53,413 nt of DNA from an uncultured Chthonomonas sp. (GTDB lineage: Bacteria > Armatimonadota > Chthonomonadetes > Chthonomonadales > CAJBBX01). A program made the position numbers and the translations under genes. Location: NCBI GenBank assembly GCA_903885605.1, contig CAISJD010000076.1, forward strand, positions 1-53,413, read 5' to 3'. The notes under the pieces are model-generated. The model saw only the letters and a program-made list of their open reading frames with translations, had not been told where the DNA came from and did not search any database. Below, piece by piece: positions 1-7,245 of the stretch; the first letter of the stretch is position 1; every line of letters begins with the position of its first letter.

Positions 1-438
1 CTGGCCGCGCTCTGGCTCGCCGTGCGGCATCCCGCGCCGCCCGTCGTGGCCACACGCCCGGCGCCGAAGCCGCCACGCGCGGCCGCGGTCGTCAGGCCCG
101 CCCCCGTCATCACCGATCCCGCTGCGGCCGGCCCGGTGGTGCGCGTCGCCCGAACCGACGCGCGCCGCCCGTCGCCACGCCGACATCGGGCCACGGAGCC
201 CGCCGTGCGTCCTCACAGCGCCGCCCGACCGTCGTGGAAATCGGAGGTTGTCCCCGTCTATGAGGCAGGGATGATCACACCGGCGGTGGTGGCGGAGCGG
301 GACGACGAGACCGGGCAGGTGCAGTTCCATCCCGCGCTGATGAACATACCCATTGAGACGGACAGGCATGGCCGCATGATGGGCGTCTCGGGGACGCCGT
401 CGGTGATGCCTGTGAGCTACTCGGAGGAGACGAGATGA
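1..438 (+). CDS. C-terminal part of a membrane protein (possible anti-sigma factor), 5' truncated
   Basis: The reading frame is open at the first base and runs 146 codons to a TGA at 436-438, so the true start lies outside the window. It begins with a hydrophobic run (LAALWLAV), probably the end of a membrane helix. This is followed by about 70 residues rich in Ala, Pro and Arg, which looks like a periplasmic disordered linker, and then a short folded-looking tail. The stop overlaps the start of the next gene (ATGA), so the two are translationally coupled. A single-helix anti-sigma factor upstream of an exported STN-domain protein would fit, but no anti-sigma zinc finger is visible here and that name is a guess. 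The internal GTG at 22 is not a convincing start. Confidence 0.6.
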   Translation: MAALWLAVRHPAPPVVATRPAPKPPRAAAVVRPAPVITDPAAAGPVVRVARTDARRPSPRRHRATEPAVRPHSAARPSWKSEVVPVYEAGMITPAVVAERDDETGQVQFHPALMNIPIETDRHGRMMGVSGTPSVMPVSYSEETR

Positions 439-1241
439 GACTACAACACGCGATGATCGGCGCCGTCCTGCTGGGATGCGTGGCTCCTGCCATGGCGCAG
501 GCCGGGGCCACCGTGACGCAGAACGACGCCGGAGCCGTTGAGGTACGCATCCAGGAGATGGCCGGGCAGGCCGCCGCCGATGCCCAGGGGTCGCTGGAGA
601 AGGCGATGCAGCTCTTCGTGACCGCCTCGTCGTCCGGCGAAGGCCTGCCGGAGACGCGCATCACGATCAGCTTCGACAACTCCCCGGCCCGCGACGCCCT
701 GCGGAAGGTCTGCGAGGCGGCCAAGGTAGAGTGCGTCGTGGGCGAGTCGGTGCCCAAGGAGGCTCGGGTCCCCAGGATGTCCTTCACCGACTGCCCCGCC
801 GACGTGGTGATCCACGCGGTGGCTCGCGCGGCCGGCTCTTCGTGGAGCGTCGCCAAGACCGTCATCAACGGCAAGTCGTCGACGAAGCTCACCTTCCGCA
901 AGGGCTTCAGCCACAGCTCCGTGCCGATGGTCTCCCTGGGTTCCGAACTGGGAGAGCTAGGCGGCGGGATCGCCCGTGTCGAGGGCATGCCGTGGAGGGT
1001 ATTCGCCGGAACCGAACAGAAGCTCTCCATCGACTGCCCCTCGTGCGGCAAGAAGGTGACGGTCATGCAGAAGCGGCAGGAGGCCACCTGCGCCAAGTGC
1101 GGCATGGCCATGGAGGCGGACTGGAAGGTCTGTCCGCGTGACGGCACGAAGCGGGCCGACGCCGCCTCGGGACCGAAGTTCTGCCCCTACTGCGGCAAAG
1201 GCCTTCCCCACCGCCACGAGCGCGACGACGTCAGGCTGTAG
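435..1241 (+). CDS. Exported protein with STN (secretin/TonB short N-terminal)-like domain and C-terminal zinc ribbons
   Basis: This 268-residue protein starts with a clear signal peptide (hydrophobic core at residues 6-20, AMA cleavage site near 21). Residues about 75-155 (ITISFDNSPARDALRKVCEAAKV, shown here as ITISFDN...LRKVCEA) have the pattern of the STN domain found at the N-terminus of secretins and TonB-dependent receptors. The last 75 residues hold CPSC...CAKC and CPRD...CPYC pairs, consistent with two zinc ribbons. Zinc ribbons are normally cytoplasmic, so their presence on a secreted protein is unusual. The start is coupled to the preceding stop by ATGA. A strong hairpin (1252-1279) follows the stop. 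Partner and function are unknown; a cell-envelope scaffold or sensor is possible. Confidence 0.75.
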   Translation: MRLQHAMIGAVLLGCVAPAMAQAGATVTQNDAGAVEVRIQEMAGQAAADAQGSLEKAMQLFVTASSSGEGLPETRITISFDNSPARDALRKVCEAAKVECVVGESVPKEARVPRMSFTDCPADVVIHAVARAAGSSWSVAKTVINGKSSTKLTFRKGFSHSSVPMVSLGSELGELGGGIARVEGMPWRVFAGTEQKLSIDCPSCGKKVTVMQKRQEATCAKCGMAMEADWKVCPRDGTKRADAASGPKFCPYCGKGLPHRHERDDVRL

Positions 1242-1251
1242 GCCCGCTCGG

Positions 1252-1279
1252 CCCCGGCGCCCACCCCCCGGCGCCGGGG
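1252..1279 (+). terminator. GC-rich hairpin after the STN/zinc-ribbon gene
   Basis: A perfect 10-bp inverted repeat (CCCCGGCGCC / GGCGCCGGGG) with an 8-nt loop lies 10 bp after the stop. No U-tract follows, so it is a candidate terminator or mRNA-stabilising hairpin rather than a textbook intrinsic terminator. Confidence 0.45.
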
Positions 1280-1363
1280 TCCAGCGCGGCGTGACGGCGT
1301 TACGGGCCGTTTGGGTGCAGAATATGGGCGCGACTTTGCCCCAGCCTGCCCACGGAGGGATCC

Positions 1364-4300
1364 ATGCCTGTACGCCTCGCGCTCTGCCTGCTCCTCTTCA
1401 CCGCGGCCGTCGCCGCACCTGCCCAGGATGCGCGCCTGGAGCCGCTCCTGACCGGCCTCGGTTGGCGCGCCATCGGGCCCGCCACAGTGGGGGGCCGCAT
1501 CAACGACGTGGCGGTCGTTGAGGGCGATCCCAGCATCGCTTACGTAGCCTCGGCCTCCGGCGGGCTCTGGAAGACCACCAACGCAGGGACCACCTTCAAG
1601 CCCGTCGGCGATACGCTGCCCACGCTCTCCGTCGGCGCGGTGGCCGTGGCCCCCAGCGACCCGAACGTGGTCTGGGTCGGCACCGGCGAGGCGAACAACC
1701 GGCAGAGCTCCTGCTGGGGCGCCGGCGTCTTCCGATCCACTGACGGCGGCGAGACATGGACGGCGTTGGGCCTCGAAGCCACGCACCACATCCAGCGCAT
1801 TATCGTGCATCCCACCGACGCCGGCACGGCCTACGTGGCCGCGGTCGGCAAGCTCTGGGGCCCGAACCCCGAGCGCGGGCTCTACCGCACCACCGACGCG
1901 GGCAAGACCTGGGCGCTCGTCCTTGCTGTGGATGCCGACACAGGCTGCACCGAAGTGGCCATGGATCCCTCCAATCCGAGCACGCTCTACGCGGCGATGT
2001 ACCAGCGGCGACGGGCCGCGTTCGGGTTCACCGGGGCGGGACCGGGCAGCGGCCTCTACAAGACGACGGACGCCGGGGCCACATGGACCAGGCTGGAGGC
2101 GGGCCTCCCCAGGGGCCCGCTGGGCCGCATCGGACTGGCCGTGAGCCGCAAGTCGCCGCAGACCGTCTACGCCACGGTGGAGGCCAACGCGGGCGGCGTC
2201 TATCGATCCGATGACGGCGGAGCCAACTGGAGCCGCGCGTCCGAGACCAACCCTCGGCCCATGTACTTCAGCCAGATCCGGATCGACCCGAACGACACCG
2301 AGAAGGTCTGGCTCGCCGGCGTCTCCTTCGCGAGCTCCAGCGACGGCGGCAAGACCTGGCGGAGCGAGTCGAGCGCCCGCATCCATGCCGACATCCACGC
2401 CATCTGGATCGACCCGCGCGACTCGCGCCACCTGCTGGTCGGCAGCGACGGCGGCATCCAGTGGAGCCACGACGGCGGCAAGACGTATGACATGATCGCC
2501 ACCCTGCCCCTCTCGCAGTTCTACGGGCTGGGGTTCGACTACTCCAAGCCCTACCGCGTGGCCGGCGGGCTGCAGGACAACGGCTCCTGGATCGGCCCGA
2601 GCAGCTCGCGCAATACGGCCGGCATCGGCAACGCCGACTGGAAGAACCTGAACGGAGGCGACGGCTTCCAGGCGGCCATCGACCCCGAGGACCCATCCAT
2701 CGTCTACGTCGAGTCCCAGAACGGCAACGTCGTCCGGGTGAACCCCTTCACTGGAGAGAGCCGCTCCGTACGCCCCCGCGCCGAGGGCGGCGAGACGCTG
2801 CGGTTCGACTGGAACACGCCCATCGCCCTCTCGCCGCACAACCCCAAGCGGCTCACCATCGGCGGCAACCGGCTCTTCATCAGCGACGACCGCGGCGCCT
2901 CGTGGCGGCGGACCGACGACCTGACCACGAAGCCGGACCTCAAGAGAATGCCCATCATGGGCCAGACCTACGGCGCTCAGGGCTACCCGTTCCAGGACAT
3001 CCCATCGGACTACGGCCAGATCGTAACGCTCACCGAGTCGCCCTGCGAGCGCGGCGTCCTCTACGTGGGCACCGATGACGGCAACCTACAGGTCTCCCGC
3101 GATGACGGGAAGAGCTGGGCGAACGTCGCCTCCCGCGTGCCGGGCCTACGCGCCGGCGCCTATGTGAGCAAGCTGCACGCCTCGCCCCACGCACGGGGCC
3201 GCGTCTACGCCGCGTTCGACAACCACCGCGCCGGCGACTTCACGGCCTACGCCTACGTCAGCGACGACTACGGCGCCACGTGGCGCACCATCGGCGCGGG
3301 CCTCACGCCGGAGACCACGGTGAACGTGATCCGCGACCATCCGCGCAACCCCGACGTGCTCTTCATGGGCACCGAGCGAGGCGCGTGGGTCTCCATCGAC
3401 CGCGGAGCACGCTGGACCCGCTTCCCCGCCCCGCTGCCCGCGCTCCGCGTGGACGACCTGCAGGTCCACCCGCGTGAGAACGACCTGATCCTGGCCACCC
3501 ACGCCCGGGGAATGTGGATACTGGACGACATCGGCGCCATCGAGCACGCCGCCGCCGCCGCCGCCGCGCCGATCTTCAAGCTCATCCCGCCGAAGCCGGC
3601 CGTCAGCTACCGGATGTCGTTCAGCCAGTTCGGCGCGGGCAACCGGACCTTCGCCGGGCCCAACGCGCCGGCGCCGGGGATCATCCGCTATACCCTGAGC
3701 AAGGCCTACGACGGCAAGGGCCCCGAGGAGATGCGCATCACCACGCGCAAGGGCGAGCTGGTCCGCAAGATGACGCTGCTCCCCACCGAGGTGGGCCTAA
3801 ACCGCGTGACCTGGGACCTGCGCTGGGCGGCCGCGTCGGTCACCGGCGCCGCCCGGCCCGCCGCACCGGCCCCTGCAGCCGCGCCGGCGGCCCGATCCTC
3901 GGCCACAACCCGTCCGCCGTCGGCAGGCCGGACGCCCGCCCGCCGCCGCGCCGCCGCCCCCGCCCGCACCTTCGGTTCGCCGCGCGGCCCCCGCGTCCTG
4001 CCGGGTACGTACCTCGTGCACCTGCGTCTCGGGGCCGACGAGCAGACCGCCGAGATCACCGTCGAGGACGACCCGCTGGTGACCATCAGCCGGGGTGACC
4101 GGAGGCGCCACTTCCAGACGCTGCGATCGCTCTCCCAGGCCGCGGCGCAGGCGTCGCACGCATCGGCGGTAAGCCAGTCGCTGGCGACGCCGCTGAAGGC
4201 CCTGCAGGGGTCCGACGCCTACAAGGCCGCCCCGGCGGACCTGCGCAAGGCGGTGGAGGCCTTCGCCGCCGAGCTCGCCGCGATGACGGCCGACCTCCGC

Positions 4301-4606
4301 GACCCGGCGCCCGCCGAGGCCCCCAAGCCCTCCGAGAGCGGCGCGCCCGCCGGCCCGGCGCCCGCGGCCCAGGGCCCCACCGTCGTCAGCCGCATATCGC
4401 AGCTTGCGAACGCGCTGGACGCCATCACCGAGGCGCCCGAGCGGTCGTACCTGGCAACCGCCGCCACGCTGGCCAAGCGCGCGGAGGGCCTCTTCCGAGC
4501 CGCCATGCGCCTGAGCGGAGCCGAACTCGACCGCCTGAACAAGGCGCTGACAGCCGCCAAGCTACCGGCGCTACAGCCCGCGCAGGACGACTTCGGGGCG
4601 GCCTAG
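1364..4606 (+). CDS. Large exported BNR/sortilin-type beta-propeller protein (glycosyl hydrolase-like)
   Basis: This 1080-residue protein has an N-terminal signal peptide ending near AQDA. A long series of Asp-box/BNR repeats follows (S-x-D-x-G-x-T-W variants such as STDGGETW, TTDAGKTW, SDDGGANW, SRDDGKSW, SDDYGATW) across roughly residues 40-700. These form one or two beta-propellers of the VPS10/sortilin or Ycf48 type. Annotation pipelines often call such proteins glycosyl hydrolase, but no sialidase catalytic set is evident. After about residue 720 comes a poly-Ala stretch, a beta-rich domain, an Ala/Pro/Arg-rich linker (about 830-885) and a helical C-terminal region. The start is supported by GGAGGGA seven bases upstream. 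A role in extracellular polymer binding or processing is inferred only. Confidence 0.85.
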   Translation: MPVRLALCLLLFTAAVAAPAQDARLEPLLTGLGWRAIGPATVGGRINDVAVVEGDPSIAYVASASGGLWKTTNAGTTFKPVGDTLPTLSVGAVAVAPSDPNVVWVGTGEANNRQSSCWGAGVFRSTDGGETWTALGLEATHHIQRIIVHPTDAGTAYVAAVGKLWGPNPERGLYRTTDAGKTWALVLAVDADTGCTEVAMDPSNPSTLYAAMYQRRRAAFGFTGAGPGSGLYKTTDAGATWTRLEAGLPRGPLGRIGLAVSRKSPQTVYATVEANAGGVYRSDDGGANWSRASETNPRPMYFSQIRIDPNDTEKVWLAGVSFASSSDGGKTWRSESSARIHADIHAIWIDPRDSRHLLVGSDGGIQWSHDGGKTYDMIATLPLSQFYGLGFDYSKPYRVAGGLQDNGSWIGPSSSRNTAGIGNADWKNLNGGDGFQAAIDPEDPSIVYVESQNGNVVRVNPFTGESRSVRPRAEGGETLRFDWNTPIALSPHNPKRLTIGGNRLFISDDRGASWRRTDDLTTKPDLKRMPIMGQTYGAQGYPFQDIPSDYGQIVTLTESPCERGVLYVGTDDGNLQVSRDDGKSWANVASRVPGLRAGAYVSKLHASPHARGRVYAAFDNHRAGDFTAYAYVSDDYGATWRTIGAGLTPETTVNVIRDHPRNPDVLFMGTERGAWVSIDRGARWTRFPAPLPALRVDDLQVHPRENDLILATHARGMWILDDIGAIEHAAAAAAAPIFKLIPPKPAVSYRMSFSQFGAGNRTFAGPNAPAPGIIRYTLSKAYDGKGPEEMRITTRKGELVRKMTLLPTEVGLNRVTWDLRWAAASVTGAARPAAPAPAAAPAARSSATTRPPSAGRTPARRRAAAPARTFGSPRGPRVLPGTYLVHLRLGADEQTAEITVEDDPLVTISRGDRRRHFQTLRSLSQAAAQASHASAVSQSLATPLKALQGSDAYKAAPADLRKAVEAFAAELAAMTADLRDPAPAEAPKPSESGAPAGPAPAAQGPTVVSRISQLANALDAITEAPERSYLATAATLAKRAEGLFRAAMRLSGAELDRLNKALTAAKLPALQPAQDDFGAA

Positions 4607-4679
4607 GCGATGGAGCCGGCGGTCCGGCGCCGGCTGGGAATGGAACTTGGTCACCCGGTCGGACGCGCAGCAGGGGGCT

Positions 4680-4720
4680 CAAGAGGGACACTTTCCTATG
4701 GCAAAGAACTGTCCCTCTTG
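4680..4720. repeat. REP-like palindromic repeat, copy 1
   Basis: Perfect 11-bp arms (CAAGAGGGACA / TGTCCCTCTTG) enclose a 19-nt centre containing TTTCCTATGGCA. Copy 2 starts 54 bp downstream in the same orientation with the same centre. This layout resembles repetitive extragenic palindromes mobilised by RAYT-type Y1 transposases (inference). Confidence 0.8.
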
Positions 4721-4733
4721 ACGGGCGAGGGTT

Positions 4734-4774
4734 CAAGGGGGACAGTTTCCTAAGGCAGAGAAGTGTCCCTCTTG
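4734..4774. repeat. REP-like palindromic repeat, copy 2
   Basis: Arms CAAGGGGGACA / TGTCCCTCTTG pair over 11 bp with one G-T wobble around a 19-nt centre (TTTCCTAAGGCA) nearly identical to copy 1. The two copies are separated by 13 bp. Confidence 0.8.
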
Positions 4775-4863
4775 AGCAGAACGTGACCCCTGGGCTGGGA
4801 TGGAGCGCCGCACAGCCCCAGCCGCTGGTTGAGTAGGTCCGCGCCGCGCCGCCCTTGACGTCA

Positions 4864-4890
4864 TCCTGAGGCGGCCCCATCGCCGAAGGA
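4864..4890. repeat. Small hairpin of the TCATCCTGAG/GAAGGA dispersed-repeat type
   Basis: TCCT-GA-GGCG / CGCC-GA-AGGA forms two 4-bp stems separated by a tandem GA/GA mismatch, with a 7-nt loop. The flanking words TCATCCTGAG and CGAAGGACC are typical of an intergenic repeat that I recall from many bacterial genomes; copy number in this genome cannot be seen from the window. Confidence 0.55.
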
Positions 4891-5089
4891 CCCCCCGTAA
4901 GCCGCCCTCCGCACTGCCGCCTGGAGCGACGCCGCCCGCCCCACGGCTTGACCCCATTGACCCCGTTGGCGGCGTTGAGGACGGCTGTGTGCGGCGGCGG
5001 TGTGCGCCGGATCGTGGCCGACGGTCCGTTAGCCCTTCCTGCGTGGTCTGAAGCAGGAGCCTGCGGGCTGCGCGGCGTATCTTGGACCC

Positions 5090-7234
5090 ATGAAACACTT
5101 ACTCACTGCGGCCCTTGCCGCGGCGGCGTTACAGACCACGGGGAGCCTTACCATGGATGATCCGCTCCAGAGCAGAGAGCGCACCTGCTTCCAGACAGGG
5201 GGCGCCTACACCGACGAGGCCAACCTCCGCTCCGACGTGGCCATCTGCTACGGCATCGACCCGGGACTTCCGGCTCGGATCGCCACGTGGCGCGAGCGGG
5301 GATACCGCATCCACGTGATGACCGGCGTCTCCTGGGGGCAGTACCAGGACTACCTCTACGGCCGCTTCGACGGCGAGAACCACGAGGACCAGGCGCAGAC
5401 CGACCGCGCGGGCAACAAGATCAGCCACGGCGGCGATGTCTACTACATGTGCCCCGGCGAGACCTACGGCGAGTTCCTCTGCGTGGGCGTCAAGCGGGCG
5501 CTGGAGGCCGGCGCCGAGGCGATCCACCTGGAGGAGCCCGAGTTCTGGGTGCGCGGCGGCTACTCCGAGGGCTTCAAGCGCGAGTGGCAGGCCTACTACA
5601 AGGAGCCCTGGCAGGCGCCTCACAGCAGCCCGGACGCCCAATGGCGGGCATCCAAGCTGAAGTACACCCTCTACCGGCGGGCCCTGCAGCAGGTCTTCAG
5701 CTTCATCCAGGACTGGAGCAAGGAGCACGGCAAGCGCGTGCGCTGCTACGTGCCCACGCACAGCCTCATCAACTACGCGCACTGGCGCATCGTCAGCCCC
5801 GAGAGCAGCCTGGCTCGGCTGGAGGGGTGCGACGGCTACATCGCGCAGGTCTGGACCGGCACGGCTCGCACGGCGACGATGTACCGGGGCAGGCGCAAGG
5901 AGCGCACCTTCGAGGCCGCGTTCCTCGAGTATGGGGCCATGCAGAACCTGGTCCGCGCCACCAACCGCACGGTCTGGTACCTGAACGACCCCGTGGAGGA
6001 TAACCCCGGCTACGACTGGGCCGACTACAAGGTGAACTGGGAATCGACGCTCACCGCCTCGCTCCTGCAGCCCGACGTGTGGCAATACGAGGTGGCGCCC
6101 TGGCCCGAGCGCGTCTTCAGCGGCAAGTACCCCAGCAAGACCGACCGCAACGTCCGCGAGGCGATCCCGGCGGGCTATGCCACCGAGCTGCAGACCGTCT
6201 TCTCGGCGCTGAACGACATGGCGCAGAAGCGCAACCGCTGGGAGTGCGGCACTCAGGGCATCGGCGTGACCGTGAGCGACACGCTCATGTTCCAGCGCGG
6301 CGAGCCCAAGCCCAGCGACCAGCACCTGTCGAACTTCTACGGCCTGGCCATGCCGCTGGTGAAGCGCGGTATCCCGGCCGAGCCGATCCAGATTGAGAAC
6401 GTGACGATCCCCGGCTGCCTGGACCGCTTGCGGCTCATGGTCCTCAGCTACCACGGCCAGAAGCCCATGGCGCCCGAGGTCCACCCGGCCATCGCCGACT
6501 GGGTCCGCAAGGGCGGAGCGCTGGTGGTCTGGGACGACGACAGCGACGCCTTCAACGCCGTGCGCGAGTGGTGGAACTCCGACGGCAAGGCCTACGCCAC
6601 GCCGAGGCTCCACCTCTTCGAGGCGCTGGGCCTGCCGGCCGACGCCGCCGAGGGAGCGCACAGGGTCGGCAAGGGCGTGGTGGTCTACCGCGCCGCCAAC
6701 CCGTCGGCTCCGGCCTACGCCGCAACGGGCGACGCCGATGTGGTCGCCGCCGTGCGGAAGGCCGCGTCGGCCGTGCGGCTCCGCTGGCGCGAGACGAACC
6801 ACCTCGTGCTGCGTCGCGGTCCCTACGTCGTGGCGGCGGGCCTCGACGAGACGATCGAGGGCGCCCCCCGCACGCTGGAGGGCCGCCTGGTCGACCTCTT
6901 CGACCCGCAGCTCGCCATGCGCCGAAAGGTGACGCTGAAGCCCGGCTCCCGCCACCTGCTCTACGACCTCGACGCCTCCGCCGGGACCGGCCTCAAGCTC
7001 GTGGCGGCCGGGTGCAAGGCCCTGCCGGAGAAGGTGGGCCTGAAGGGCGGCAGCTGGCTCGTGGAGGGCATTGTGAAGACCAACGGCATCATCCTGCTCC
7101 GCTGCCCCAGCCAGCCGGCCTCCGTGGCGCTGGGCTCGGACGCGGCCGAGTGGCGGTATGACGCCAGGGAGCGGCTCCTCTGGGTCACGTTCGCCAACAC
7201 GGCGCGGCCCCGCAGGCTGCAGGTCGAGCTGTAG
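5090..7234 (+). CDS. Predicted exported TIM-barrel protein with GATase1-like domain, family not recognised
   Basis: The 714-residue product begins MKHLLTAALAAAALQ, a signal peptide-like segment, followed by a TIM-barrel-like region with segments such as YRIHVMTGVSW, AEAIHLEEPEFW and VRCYVPTHS. The EEPEFW acid pair at the end of a predicted strand could be catalytic by analogy with retaining glycosidases. The middle (about 370-520) resembles the beta-galactosidase trimerisation/glutamine-amidotransferase-like fold (LMVLSYHGQKP, GGALVVWDDD). The last 150 residues look like a beta-sandwich. ATG 5090 has a weak ribosome site. ATG 5153 has a better GGGAG seven bases upstream but would remove the signal peptide, so 5090 is kept with reservation. 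I do not recognise a named family; a glycoside hydrolase-like role is inferred. Confidence 0.75.
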   Translation: MKHLLTAALAAAALQTTGSLTMDDPLQSRERTCFQTGGAYTDEANLRSDVAICYGIDPGLPARIATWRERGYRIHVMTGVSWGQYQDYLYGRFDGENHEDQAQTDRAGNKISHGGDVYYMCPGETYGEFLCVGVKRALEAGAEAIHLEEPEFWVRGGYSEGFKREWQAYYKEPWQAPHSSPDAQWRASKLKYTLYRRALQQVFSFIQDWSKEHGKRVRCYVPTHSLINYAHWRIVSPESSLARLEGCDGYIAQVWTGTARTATMYRGRRKERTFEAAFLEYGAMQNLVRATNRTVWYLNDPVEDNPGYDWADYKVNWESTLTASLLQPDVWQYEVAPWPERVFSGKYPSKTDRNVREAIPAGYATELQTVFSALNDMAQKRNRWECGTQGIGVTVSDTLMFQRGEPKPSDQHLSNFYGLAMPLVKRGIPAEPIQIENVTIPGCLDRLRLMVLSYHGQKPMAPEVHPAIADWVRKGGALVVWDDDSDAFNAVREWWNSDGKAYATPRLHLFEALGLPADAAEGAHRVGKGVVVYRAANPSAPAYAATGDADVVAAVRKAASAVRLRWRETNHLVLRRGPYVVAAGLDETIEGAPRTLEGRLVDLFDPQLAMRRKVTLKPGSRHLLYDLDASAGTGLKLVAAGCKALPEKVGLKGGSWLVEGIVKTNGIILLRCPSQPASVALGSDAAEWRYDARERLLWVTFANTARPRRLQVEL

Positions 7235-7245
7235 CGCGCGCCCGC

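Larger units (their letters stand above)
4607..5089. other. Gene-free interval carrying hairpin repeats
   Basis: No convincing coding frame is seen in these 483 bp; the open frames on either strand have low-complexity Arg/Gly/Pro composition and no recognisable domain. The interval holds two copies of a 41-bp palindromic repeat (4680-4774), a separate small hairpin of a different repeat type (4864-4890), and a short stretch with ttgacccc/gcgttg-like microrepeats (about 4947-4985) that resembles the tandem array at 12147-12260. Confidence 0.7.

Noticed and set aside
1187-2839. Minus-strand open frame opposite the BNR gene
   Set aside because: The plus strand encodes regular Asp-box repeats; the antisense product has no domain.
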